A stretch of 64,000 bases of DNA from Pseudomonas sp. URMO17WK12:I11 (lineage in GTDB: Bacteria > Pseudomonadota > Gammaproteobacteria > Pseudomonadales > Pseudomonadaceae), in NCBI RefSeq assembly GCF_007677725.1, contig NZ_VEDF01000002.1:62001-126000 (forward strand), given 5' to 3'. The position numbers and the translations under genes were made by a program. Numbering within the stretch: the first letter of the stretch is position 1; each line of letters begins with the position of its first letter. Below the pieces are notes generated by a model that saw only the letters and a program-made list of their open reading frames with translations, was not told the DNA's origin and ran no database searches. This document shows positions 43,418-52,455 of this stretch, piece after piece.

Positions 43418-44467
43418 TTAGTCGACCTCGGCCAGCACGTCGATGATGTTCGGCCCACCCAGCCGGGTGAGCGCGGCGATGACCATGCCGGGTTCGAGCA
43501 GGCGCAGGCAGTTGTAATGGCCGAAACGGCAGGTGCGGTCGAAGCACGGGCTACACTCGATGCCGGTGCGCACCACTTCGACCTGTTCGGCCAGCGGCGG
43601 CGTGAAACCGGGCGAGGTCGAGCCATAGACTGCCACCAGCGGGCGATTGAGCGCCGCCGCCACGTGCATCAGGCCAGAATCGTTGGACACCACGGCATCG
43701 GCGCAGGACATCAGGTCGATGGCCTCGGCCAGCGAGGTTTCGCCGGCCAGGTTGTACGATTCTTCCCTTAGCCCCGGGATCAGCCGCTCGCGGATCTGCT
43801 CGCCGACCGGGTGATCGTTTTTCGAGCCGAACAGCCACACCTGCCAGCCCTGACGAATCATCGCGTCGGCCACGGCGGCGTAATGCTCGGCCGGCCAGCG
43901 CTTGGCCTCACCGAACTCGGCGCCTGGACACAGCGCCAGCACAGGGCGGTCCAGGGTCAGGCCGAACTTGGCCTGCGCAGCCTCGCGGCTGTGCGCCTCG
44001 ATCTGCAGGTGCGGCCGCGGATAGGGCTGCGGCAATTCGGCGTCCGGCGCGTAGGCCAAGGCCATGAAGCGCTCGATCATCAACGGATAACGGGCTTTGT
44101 CGAGCTTGCGCACATCGTTGAGCAGGCCAAAGCGCATCTCGCCGCGCCAGCCGGTGCGCTTGGGAATGCCGGCAAAGAACGGCACCAGCGCCGACTTCAG
44201 CGAATTGGGCAACAAGATGGCCTGGTCATACTGACCGGCCAGGGATTTGCCGATGCGCCGCCGCGTGGCCAGCTCCAGCGCCCCATGGCCGAGCGGGAAG
44301 CTCAAGGCCTGGCGCACTTCGGGCATGCGCTCGAGGATTGGCCGGCTCCACTCGGGGGCCAGCACGTCGATCACGCAGTCGGGGTGCTGCTGTTTCAGGC
44401 ACTGGAACAGGGTCTGCGCCATCACCATGTCGCCGACCCAGCTGGGGCCAATGATCAGTATTCTCAT
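43418..44467 (-). CDS. waaF: WaaF, LPS heptosyltransferase II
   Basis: 349 residues from MRILIIGPSWVGDMVMAQTLF; the start is set by family likeness and 13 upstream codons are dropped. GT9 motifs AVVSNDSGLMHVAAALNRP and GSTSPGFTPPL. It adds the second heptose to the inner core. First gene of the waa operon here, 126 bases downstream of glnE's stop; its promoter is probably in that spacer, though none stands out. Confidence 0.95.
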   Translation of the reverse strand: MRILIIGPSWVGDMVMAQTLFQCLKQQHPDCVIDVLAPEWSRPILERMPEVRQALSFPLGHGALELATRRRIGKSLAGQYDQAILLPNSLKSALVPFFAGIPKRTGWRGEMRFGLLNDVRKLDKARYPLMIERFMALAYAPDAELPQPYPRPHLQIEAHSREAAQAKFGLTLDRPVLALCPGAEFGEAKRWPAEHYAAVADAMIRQGWQVWLFGSKNDHPVGEQIRERLIPGLREESYNLAGETSLAEAIDLMSCADAVVSNDSGLMHVAAALNRPLVAVYGSTSPGFTPPLAEQVEVVRTGIECSPCFDRTCRFGHYNCLRLLEPGMVIAALTRLGGPNIIDVLAEVD

Positions 44468-44593
44468 GCTTAGTCCAGAAACGCTCGGGGAGGCTACAGG
44501 CTGCATACCGCCTGGCCTCCCCTCTTTATATTCAGGCTATGTGGCCGACAGTGTACCACTGCCGCCGAGGCAGGCGCCCTGGCGGCGGCTATC

Positions 44594-47527
44594 TCAGGTC
44601 AGCCCCAACTCGCTCCAGATGCGCCGCACCTCGCGACGCTCGTCGGCAAACTGCGCCGCATCGATCACCCCGGCCTGCTTCTGCAGGGCCTGGCGGTGCG
44701 ATGCCGAGCGGAAGGCCTTGTACACCTCACGCAATAGCACCGCGTCACTGGCCGGCATCAAGCCTGCCTGCTCCAGCTCTTCCAGAATGCGGATGTTATC
44801 GGTCCATCGGAGTATGGCCGGGTGCTGGTCAGACCAGGCCAAAGCGGCGTATTGCACCATAAATTCGATATCGACGATACCGCCGGCATCCTGCTTGATA
44901 TCGAACGCCACACCCGCCTCGTAGGCATTGGCTGCGGTCCCGGCCGCGGTGGCCTTGGTACCCAGGTTGTCACGCATCTTGGCGCGCATCTCGCTGACTT
45001 CCACCCGCAGCTTCGCCAGGTCACGCGGCTGGCCGAGCACCCTGGCGCGTACGCCCTCGAACGCCGTGGCCACCTGCGCGCAGCCGACCAGCACGCGGGC
45101 ACGCACCAGCGCTTGATGCTCCCAGGTCCAGGCCTCGTTCTGCTGATAGCGCTCGAAGGCGCCCAGCGAACTGACCAACAGCCCGGCTGCACCCGAGGGA
45201 CGCAGGCGCATGTCCACCTCATAGAGCTGCCCGGAGTTGGTCTGGGTGGTCAGCAGGTGAATGATGCGTTGGCCCAGGCGGGTGAAGAACTGGGCGCCAT
45301 CGATCGGCTTGGCGCCGTCGGTTTCAGCATTCGGGTCGCCGTCATGGATGAACACCAGGTCCAGGTCCGAGCCATGGCCCAGTTCCAGGCCGCCGACCTT
45401 GCCGTAACCGATGATCACGAAGCCTGGATCGCACACACTGCCGTCACTGCGCTGGGGCTGGCCGTGGCGAGCCACGGTCTGGCGCCAGGCCAAGGCCAGA
45501 ACCTGGTCGAGAATGGCTTCGGCCAGCCAGGTCAGGTAATCGCTGACCTTCATCAATGGCAGATTGCCGCTGATTTCCGAGGCGGCCACCCGCAGGCTGT
45601 GGGCCAGCTTGAAATGCCGCAGCGCCTCCATCTGCTGTTCGAGATCGTCCTCGGGAATACGGGTAAGGCGCTCACGCAGTTCGGCCGCCAACTCTGGCGC
45701 CAACGGCGGGCTGAACAGACGCCCTTCGTTGAGCAGCTCATCGAGCAGCAACGGGTAGCGTGCGATCTGCTCGGCAATCCATGGACTGGCCGCGCACAGG
45801 GTCAACAGACGCCGCAAGGCGCCGGGGTTTTCCGTGAGCAGCACCAGGTAGGCCGAGCGCCGCGCGACAGCTTCGACCAGCGGCAGTACGCGTTCGAGCA
45901 CCAGGTCCGGGTTGTCATGCTCTACCGCCTGGGCCAGCAGGCGCGGAATGAATGCGTCCAGGCGCTCACGGCCAATGCGCTGAATCGAGCGCAGCTGCGG
46001 GCTGGCGCGTAACCCGGCCAGCCGGCGCAGGGCCTCGGCTGGTTGCTCGAAGCCAGCCTCGGCCAACTGGCGACCAGCGGCCTCTTCGTCCTGGGCCTGC
46101 TCCCACAACGGCGACCATTCGCCGCCCACCACCAGCTCACCCTCGCCTTCGTCGTCGTCGGGGTCGGCGATGACCTGGCGAAAATGCCAGTCGATACGCC
46201 CGCGCCAGTGCATCAACTGGGCATGGAACGCCTGCCAGTCGGCGAAGCCGAGCATGAAGGCGATACGCGCGCGGTCCAGGTCGTTGTCCGGCAGCATCTG
46301 CGTCTGGCGGTCGGCGATGGCCTGGATGGCATGCTCGGTATAGCGCAGAAACTCATAACCCTCACGCAGTTCGGCAACCACTGCCGGCGGCAGATAACCC
46401 TGAGCTTCCAAGGTTGCCAGGACCTTGAGCAGCGGCCGCTGTTGCAGGCTCAAGTCGCGCCCGCCATGAATCAACTGGAACGCCTGGGCGATGAACTCGA
46501 CTTCGCGAATGCCCCCGGCACCCAGCTTGATATTGTCGGCCATGCCCTTGCGCCGCACCTCCTGCTGGATCAGCTGCTTCATGGTGCGCAGCGCTTCGAT
46601 GGCGGAGAAATCCAGATAGCGGCGGTAGACGAACGGGCGCAGCATTTCCTGCAATTGCGCCCCGGCGGTTTGATCACCGGCCACCACCCGCGCCTTGATC
46701 ATGGCGTAGCGCTCCCAGTCGCGCCCCTGGTCCTGGTAATACTGTTCCAGGGCATTGAAGCTCAGCACCAGCGCGCCAGCCGAGCCGTAGGGGCGCAGGC
46801 GCATGTCGACGCGAAATACGAAGCCATCGACGGTCACCGGGTCCAGGGCCTTGATCAGACGCTGGCCCAAGCGGGTGAAGAACTCCTGGTTTTCCAGCGA
46901 ACGCTTGACGCCTTCGGTCTCGCCGCCCTCGGGGAAGCCGAAAATCAGGTCGATGTCCGACGACAGGTTCAGCTCCCCTGCCCCCAGTTTGCCCATGCCC
47001 AACACCACCATATGTTGCGGCTGGCCGCTGCGGTTGCCGATCGGCGTGCCGAACTGCTGGCAGTGACGCGGGTACAGCCACTGGTAGGCTTCATCGATGG
47101 CGGCGTCAGCGAGGTCCGAAAGGTCGCGACAGGTTTCGCCGAGTGCAGCCTGCCGGGTGATGTCGCGCCAGATGATTCGCAGCTGTTGGCGATTGCGCGC
47201 GCGGCGCAGGTGACGCGCCAGTTCTTCCTCGCTTTGCGCGGCCTGGGCCGCTGCAGCGATCTGCGTGCGCAACTCGCCTGGGCCGTAGCGCCGTTCCAGC
47301 TCGCCACTGGCGATCAGGCTGAGCAATTGCGCCGGTTCGCGCTGGACCGCAGCGAGCACGAAGTCGCTGGCAGCGGCGACCTGATCGAACTGCTGGCGGT
47401 AGGCTGGGGTCAACGCCTGCAGATCGAGGTCGGCATTGCCGGCCACGGCATCGCGCAGAAACTGCTGGTTGCGCACGACCAGCGGTTGCAGGGATTCAGG
47501 CAGTTCGGGCGGCAAAGGCAGGCGCAT
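44594..47527 (-). CDS. glnE: GlnE, bifunctional glutamine synthetase adenylyltransferase/deadenylase
   Basis: 977 residues, full family length. Two nucleotidyltransferase domains: LSSDIDLIFGF near residue 190 (deadenylating half) and HGSDLDLVFIHD near 720 (adenylylating half), with helical regulatory segments between. It adds or removes AMP on glutamine synthetase under PII control. Divergent from aceE across a 383-base control region. Confidence 0.97.
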   Translation of the reverse strand: MRLPLPPELPESLQPLVVRNQQFLRDAVAGNADLDLQALTPAYRQQFDQVAAASDFVLAAVQREPAQLLSLIASGELERRYGPGELRTQIAAAAQAAQSEEELARHLRRARNRQQLRIIWRDITRQAALGETCRDLSDLADAAIDEAYQWLYPRHCQQFGTPIGNRSGQPQHMVVLGMGKLGAGELNLSSDIDLIFGFPEGGETEGVKRSLENQEFFTRLGQRLIKALDPVTVDGFVFRVDMRLRPYGSAGALVLSFNALEQYYQDQGRDWERYAMIKARVVAGDQTAGAQLQEMLRPFVYRRYLDFSAIEALRTMKQLIQQEVRRKGMADNIKLGAGGIREVEFIAQAFQLIHGGRDLSLQQRPLLKVLATLEAQGYLPPAVVAELREGYEFLRYTEHAIQAIADRQTQMLPDNDLDRARIAFMLGFADWQAFHAQLMHWRGRIDWHFRQVIADPDDDEGEGELVVGGEWSPLWEQAQDEEAAGRQLAEAGFEQPAEALRRLAGLRASPQLRSIQRIGRERLDAFIPRLLAQAVEHDNPDLVLERVLPLVEAVARRSAYLVLLTENPGALRRLLTLCAASPWIAEQIARYPLLLDELLNEGRLFSPPLAPELAAELRERLTRIPEDDLEQQMEALRHFKLAHSLRVAASEISGNLPLMKVSDYLTWLAEAILDQVLALAWRQTVARHGQPQRSDGSVCDPGFVIIGYGKVGGLELGHGSDLDLVFIHDGDPNAETDGAKPIDGAQFFTRLGQRIIHLLTTQTNSGQLYEVDMRLRPSGAAGLLVSSLGAFERYQQNEAWTWEHQALVRARVLVGCAQVATAFEGVRARVLGQPRDLAKLRVEVSEMRAKMRDNLGTKATAAGTAANAYEAGVAFDIKQDAGGIVDIEFMVQYAALAWSDQHPAILRWTDNIRILEELEQAGLMPASDAVLLREVYKAFRSASHRQALQKQAGVIDAAQFADERREVRRIWSELGLT

Positions 47528-47713
47528 GGGCTATCCTTGATCGGCGTGAAATGGAGGAGGAAAAGCAGCCGCGAGGAATCCGGCACACGGTTGGACTGTC
47601 GTACAAAAGTTGGAAATAGCTGAAAAAACCGAATCCCTGGCACTAATCATCAAGATTCGCCCGCTCTCGACACCAAGCCAACCAACATGAACGTTTTTCC
47701 TCACAAGCCGAGG

Positions 47714-47730
47714 TGCGACCAAACGTCGCA
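47714..47730. promoter_or_regulatory. TGCGAC-N5-GTCGCA inverted repeat upstream of aceE
   Basis: A perfect 6-base dyad four bases before the first RccR-type site. It closely matches the dyad at 23321-23338 upstream of glcB, with the centre one base shorter between the same six-base arms. Confidence 0.5.
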
Positions 47731-47734
47731 TTTC

Positions 47735-47801
47735 TGTAGTTTTACTACTACCCATTGGATGCAAAAGCATGAAATGCCGGAGCAAATGTAGTAAAACTAC
47801 A
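47735..47801. promoter_or_regulatory. Two RccR-type operators, short-spacer class, upstream of aceE
   Basis: Site A: TGTAGT-TTT-ACTACT (47735-47749), one mismatch. Site B: TGTAGT-AAA-ACTACA (47787-47801), perfect. Centres are 52 bases apart, about five helical turns, so dimers could meet on one DNA face. The 15-base class is the form reported for aceE control by RccR. Confidence 0.8.
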
Positions 47802-47910
47802 CGGCGCCGGGAGACACCCCGGTAATCCAAGAATTCACGACGTCTGCCCATAAGGCCAGTCGCAAACTCAGGCCCCCGATTCTGGTGGCCTTTCCGCCCT
47901 GGAGCAAGCC

Positions 47911-50556
47911 ATGCAAGACCTCGATCCAATCGAAACCCAGGAATGGCTGGATGCCCTGGAGTCGGTCCTCGACAAAGAAGGCGAAGACCGCGCTCATTAC
48001 CTGATGACCCGCATGGGCGAGCTGGCCACCCGTAGTGGCTCCCAGCTGCCGTACGCGATCACCACGCCATACCGCAACACCATCCCTGTCACCCACGAAG
48101 CACGCATGCCTGGCGACCTGTTCATGGAACGCCGCATTCGCTCGATGGTGCGTTGGAACGCGTTGGCCATGGTGATGCGCACCAACCTCAAGGACTCGGA
48201 CCTGGGCGGCCACATCTCCAGCTTCGCTTCCAGTGCCACCCTGTACGACATCGGCTTCAACTACTTCTTCCAGGCCCCTACCGAAGAACATGGCGGCGAC
48301 CTGATCTTCTTCCAGGGCCATGCCTCGCCAGGCGTCTACGCCCGCGCGTTCATGGAAGGCCGCATCAGCGAAGAGCAGATGGACAACTTCCGCCAGGAAG
48401 TCGACGGCAAAGGCCTGTCCTCCTACCCGCACCCATGGCTGATGCCTGATTTCTGGCAGTTCCCCACCGTGTCGATGGGCCTGGGCCCGATCCAGGCGAT
48501 CTACCAGGCACGCTTCATGAAGTACCTCGAAGCCCGTGGCTTCATCCCGGCCGGCAAGCAGAAGGTCTGGTGCTTCATGGGCGATGGCGAGTGCGACGAG
48601 CCGGAATCCCTGGGCGCCATTGCCCTGGCCGGCCGCGAGAAGCTCGACAACCTGATCTTCGTCATCAACTGCAACCTGCAGCGCCTCGATGGCCCGGTAC
48701 GCGGCAACGGCAAGATCATCCAGGAACTCGAAGGCGTGTTCCGCGGTGGTGGCTGGAACGTCAACAAAGTGGTCTGGGGCCGTTTCTGGGACCCACTGCT
48801 GGCCAAGGACACCAACGGTGCCCTGCAGCGCCGCATGGACGAAGTCATCGACGGCGAGTACCAGAACTACAAAGCCAAAGACGGCGCATACGTGCGTGAG
48901 AACTTCTTCAACACGCCAGAACTCAAGGCCATGGTCGAAGACCTGTCCGACGACGAGATCTGGAAGCTCAACCGTGGCGGCCACGACCCATACAAGGTCT
49001 ATGCGGCCTACCACCAGGCGGTCAACCACAAAGAGCAGCCGACCGTCATTCTGGCCAAGACCATCAAGGGTTACGGTACCGGTGCCGGCGAAGCCAAGAA
49101 CACCGCGCACAACACCAAGAAGGTCGACGTCGACAGCCTGCGTCACTTCCGTGACCGCTTCGACATCCCGGTCAAGGATGCCGACCTCGAGCACCTGCCG
49201 TTCTTCAAGCCTGAAGAAGGTTCTGCCGAAGCCAAGTACCTGGCCGAGCGCCGTGCTGCCCTGGGCGGTTTCGTGCCGCAGCGCCGCGCCAAGAGCTTCA
49301 GCGTGCCGACTCCGCCACTGGAAACGCTGAAGGCGATTCTGGACGGCTCGGGCGACCGCGAAATCTCTACCACCATGGCCTTCGTGCGCATCCTGGCGCA
49401 ACTGGTCAAGGACAAGGACATCGGCCAGCGCATCGTGCCGATCATCCCGGACGAAGCCCGTACCTTCGGTATGGAAGGCATGTTCCGCCAGCTGGGCATC
49501 TACTCGTCGGTCGGCCAGCTCTACGAGCCTGTCGATAAAGACCAGGTGATGTTCTACCGCGAAGACAAGAAGGGCCAGATCCTCGAGGAAGGCATCAACG
49601 AAGCCGGCGCCATGTCGTCGTTCATCGCTGCCGGTACCTCGTACAGCTGCCACAACCAGCCGATGCTGCCGTTCTACATCTTCTACTCGATGTTCGGTTT
49701 CCAGCGCATTGGCGACCTGGCCTGGGCCGCTGGCGACAGCCGCACCCGTGGCTTCCTGATCGGCGGTACCGCCGGCCGTACCACCCTCAACGGTGAAGGC
49801 CTGCAGCACGAAGACGGTCACAGCCACATGATGGCGGGCACCATCCCGAACTGCCGCACCTACGATCCAACCTACGGCTACGAGCTGGCGGTAATCATCC
49901 AGGACGGCATGAAGAAGATGACCGAAGAGCAACAGGACATCTTCTACTACATCACCGTGATGAACGAATCCTACCAGCAGCCTGCCATGCCGGCCGGTGT
50001 CGAGGAAGGCATCATCAAGGGCATGTACCTGCTCGAGGAAGACACCCGCGAAGCGGCGCACCACGTCCAGCTGATGGGCTCGGGCACCATCCTGCGCGAA
50101 GTCCGCGAAGCGGCGAAGATCCTGCGCGAAGAGTTCAACGTCGGTGCCGACGTGTGGAGCGTCACCAGCTTCAACGAACTGCGTCGCGACGGCCTGGCCG
50201 TGGAACGTGCCAACCGCCTCAAGCCTGGCCACAAGCCACAGCAGACCTACGTCGAGCAGTGCCTGGGCGGGCGCAAGGGCCCGGTCATCGCCTCCACCGA
50301 CTACATGAAGCTGTTCGCCGAGCAGATTCGTCAGTGGGTGCCGAGCAAAGAGTTCAAGGTCCTGGGTACCGACGGTTACGGTCGCAGCGACAGCCGCAAG
50401 AAGCTGCGTCACTTCTTCGAAGTCGACCGTCACTTCGTGGTGCTGGCTGCCCTGGAAGCGTTGGCTGACCGTGGCGAGATCGAGCCCAAGGTTGTGGCTG
50501 ATGCCATCGCCAAGTTCGGCATCGACCCGGACAAGCGCAACCCACTGGACTGCTGA
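47911..50556 (+). CDS. aceE: Pyruvate dehydrogenase E1 component (homodimeric)
   Basis: 881 residues. TPP-dependent decarboxylation of pyruvate and reductive acetylation of the E2 lipoyl group. The TPP motif GDGECDEPESLGAIAL is near residue 227 and ends in NCNLQRLDGPVRGNG. HGGDLIFFQGHASPGVYAR is a typical alpha2-type E1 segment. GGAGC precedes the ATG. First gene of aceEF; a large antisense open frame over it is a coding shadow. Confidence 0.98.
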   Translation: MQDLDPIETQEWLDALESVLDKEGEDRAHYLMTRMGELATRSGSQLPYAITTPYRNTIPVTHEARMPGDLFMERRIRSMVRWNALAMVMRTNLKDSDLGGHISSFASSATLYDIGFNYFFQAPTEEHGGDLIFFQGHASPGVYARAFMEGRISEEQMDNFRQEVDGKGLSSYPHPWLMPDFWQFPTVSMGLGPIQAIYQARFMKYLEARGFIPAGKQKVWCFMGDGECDEPESLGAIALAGREKLDNLIFVINCNLQRLDGPVRGNGKIIQELEGVFRGGGWNVNKVVWGRFWDPLLAKDTNGALQRRMDEVIDGEYQNYKAKDGAYVRENFFNTPELKAMVEDLSDDEIWKLNRGGHDPYKVYAAYHQAVNHKEQPTVILAKTIKGYGTGAGEAKNTAHNTKKVDVDSLRHFRDRFDIPVKDADLEHLPFFKPEEGSAEAKYLAERRAALGGFVPQRRAKSFSVPTPPLETLKAILDGSGDREISTTMAFVRILAQLVKDKDIGQRIVPIIPDEARTFGMEGMFRQLGIYSSVGQLYEPVDKDQVMFYREDKKGQILEEGINEAGAMSSFIAAGTSYSCHNQPMLPFYIFYSMFGFQRIGDLAWAAGDSRTRGFLIGGTAGRTTLNGEGLQHEDGHSHMMAGTIPNCRTYDPTYGYELAVIIQDGMKKMTEEQQDIFYYITVMNESYQQPAMPAGVEEGIIKGMYLLEEDTREAAHHVQLMGSGTILREVREAAKILREEFNVGADVWSVTSFNELRRDGLAVERANRLKPGHKPQQTYVEQCLGGRKGPVIASTDYMKLFAEQIRQWVPSKEFKVLGTDGYGRSDSRKKLRHFFEVDRHFVVLAALEALADRGEIEPKVVADAIAKFGIDPDKRNPLDC

Positions 50557-50569
50557 GGAGTATTTTTAA

Positions 50570-52201
50570 GTGAGCGAACTCATTCGCGTACCTGACATCG
50601 GCAGCGGTGAAGGTGAAATCATCGAGCTGTTCGTCAAGGTCGGTGATCGTATCGAGGCTGATCAAAGCCTGCTGACCCTGGAGTCCGACAAGGCCTCCAT
50701 GGAAATCCCGGCCCCCAAGGCCGGTGTTATCAAGGAACTGAAGGTCAAGCTGGGCGACCGCCTGAAAGAAGGCGACGAACTGCTGGTCCTGGAAGCCGAG
50801 GGCGCCGCTGCGGCCCCTGAGGCAGCTGCCCAAGCACCGGCGCAAGCGCCTGAGCCCGCGCCGGCCGCTGAAGCTGCAGCGCCTGCCGAGGCCCCGGCCC
50901 CGGCTGCTGGCGCCAGCGTGCAGGACATCCACGTGCCGGACATCGGTTCGTCGGGCAAGGCCAAGATCATCGAAGTGCTGGTCAAGGTTGGCGACACTGT
51001 CGAAGCTGACCAGTCGCTGATCACCCTGGAATCCGACAAGGCCTCCATGGAGATTCCATCGCCGGCTGCCGGCGTGGTCGAAGAAGTGCTGTGCAAGCTC
51101 GAAGACGAAGTCGGCACTGGCGACCTGATCTTCAAGCTCAAGGTCGCAGGTGCCGCTGCCCCTGCGGCTGCGCCCGCTCCAGCCAAGGCTGAGGCGGCGC
51201 CGGCTGCCGCGCCTGCCGCTGCAGCACCAGCCCCAGCTGCAGCGCCTGCTGCGGCTGCAAGCGCACCGGCTGCGGCAAGCAACGCCAAGGTCCATGCAGG
51301 CCCTGCAGTGCGTCAGTTGGCCCGCGAATTCGGTGTCGAGCTGGGCGCTGTCGCCGCCACTGGCCCGCACGGCCGTATCCTCAAGGAAGACGTGCAGGTC
51401 TACGTCAAGGCGATGATGCAGAAGGCCAAGGAAGCCCCGGCTGCTGCCGGCGCGACCGGTGGTGCCGGCATTCCGCCGATCCCTGCAGTGGACTTCAGCA
51501 AGTTCGGTGAAGTCGAGGAAGTGGCCCTGACCCGCCTGATGCAGGTCGGTGCTGCCAACCTGCACCGCAGCTGGCTGAACGTGCCGCACGTGACCCAGTT
51601 CGACTCCGCCGATATCACCGAGCTGGAAGCTTTCCGCGTCGCGCAGAAAGCCGTGGCCGAGAAGGCCGGCGTCAAGCTGACCGTGCTGCCGTTGCTGCTC
51701 AAGGCCTGCGCCTTCCTGCTCAAGGAACTGCCGGACTTCAACAGCTCGCTGGCACCAAGCGGCAAGGCCATCATCCGCAAGAAGTACGTGAACATCGGCT
51801 TCGCCGTGGACACCCCGGACGGCCTGCTGGTCCCTGTGATCAAGAACGTCGACCAGAAGAGCCTGTTGCAACTGGCTGCCGAAGCCGCTGCGCTGGCTGA
51901 AAAAGCCCGCAGTAAAAAGCTCTCGGCCGACGACATGCAAGGCGCGTGCTTCACCATTTCCAGCCTCGGTCACATTGGCGGCACCGGCTTCACGCCGATC
52001 GTCAACGCGCCGGAAGTGGCGATCCTGGGCGTCTCCAAGGCGACCATGCAGCCTGTCTGGGATGGCAAGGCCTTCCAGCCGAAGCTGATGCTGCCGCTGT
52101 CGCTGTCCTACGATCACCGTGTGATCAACGGCGCCGCCGCCGCGCGCTTCACCAAGCGTCTGGGCGACGTGCTGGGCGACATCCGCACCATGCTGCTGTA
52201 A
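50570..52201 (+). CDS. aceF: Dihydrolipoamide acetyltransferase, pyruvate dehydrogenase E2
   Basis: 543 residues from a GTG with TGAGGAG upstream. Two lipoyl domains, each with the DKASME lysine site (about 1-75 and 120-195), joined by Ala/Pro-rich linkers; an E1/E3-binding domain (AGPAVRQLAREFGVELG, about residue 240); and the catalytic core with active-site SYDHRVINGAAAARF. It carries acetyl groups to CoA at the core of the complex. No lpd gene follows; E3 must come from elsewhere. Confidence 0.98.
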   Translation: MSELIRVPDIGSGEGEIIELFVKVGDRIEADQSLLTLESDKASMEIPAPKAGVIKELKVKLGDRLKEGDELLVLEAEGAAAAPEAAAQAPAQAPEPAPAAEAAAPAEAPAPAAGASVQDIHVPDIGSSGKAKIIEVLVKVGDTVEADQSLITLESDKASMEIPSPAAGVVEEVLCKLEDEVGTGDLIFKLKVAGAAAPAAAPAPAKAEAAPAAAPAAAAPAPAAAPAAAASAPAAASNAKVHAGPAVRQLAREFGVELGAVAATGPHGRILKEDVQVYVKAMMQKAKEAPAAAGATGGAGIPPIPAVDFSKFGEVEEVALTRLMQVGAANLHRSWLNVPHVTQFDSADITELEAFRVAQKAVAEKAGVKLTVLPLLLKACAFLLKELPDFNSSLAPSGKAIIRKKYVNIGFAVDTPDGLLVPVIKNVDQKSLLQLAAEAAALAEKARSKKLSADDMQGACFTISSLGHIGGTGFTPIVNAPEVAILGVSKATMQPVWDGKAFQPKLMLPLSLSYDHRVINGAAAARFTKRLGDVLGDIRTMLL

Positions 52202-52209
52202 GCCAGCCC

Positions 52210-52233
52210 GCTGCCCCCGTACACGGGGGCAGC
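52210..52233 (+). terminator. First terminator after aceF
   Basis: Perfect 10-base stem GCTGCCCCCG/CGGGGGCAGC with TACA loop, followed by AACGTTTT, nine bases after the stop. Confidence 0.8.
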
Positions 52234-52264
52234 AACGTTTTCGAGCTGCCACGCTCGTACCTCA

Positions 52265-52293
52265 ACCCCGCCACCTTGGCGGGGCTTTTTTTG
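52265..52293 (+). terminator. Second, stronger terminator after aceF
   Basis: Stem CCCCGCC/GGCGGGG with ACCTT loop followed by CTTTTTTT. It backs up the first hairpin; a tandem pair suits a highly expressed operon. Confidence 0.92.
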
Positions 52294-52455
52294 CCTGGCC
52301 AACGGCGGCGCGCACAGCCGATTACAGTTTCCCGCCGAGCGGCCGAAAACATGTAAAGGACAGCCCTAATGGCCGCTTGCCAGCCCTAGGGACATGATGC
52401 AACCTTGCCAGATGCGCCGTCGCTCAGACCGCGTCCCTCTTCAAGCGAGTCTTCG
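52294..52455. other. Spacer before the phosphodiesterase gene
   Basis: About 160 bases with no gene. An in-frame TTG at 52405 could extend the downstream protein but lacks a ribosome binding site. No promoter is obvious. Confidence 0.4.

Noticed and set aside
44468..44593. Possible deletion of ilvE between glnE and waaF
   Set aside because: P. aeruginosa has ilvE here, but P. putida does not as far as I recall, so its absence is ordinary for the group.
47797..50433. 878-codon minus-strand frame over aceE
   Set aside because: Mirror of aceE codon bias; the real coding strand has a clear E1 protein.
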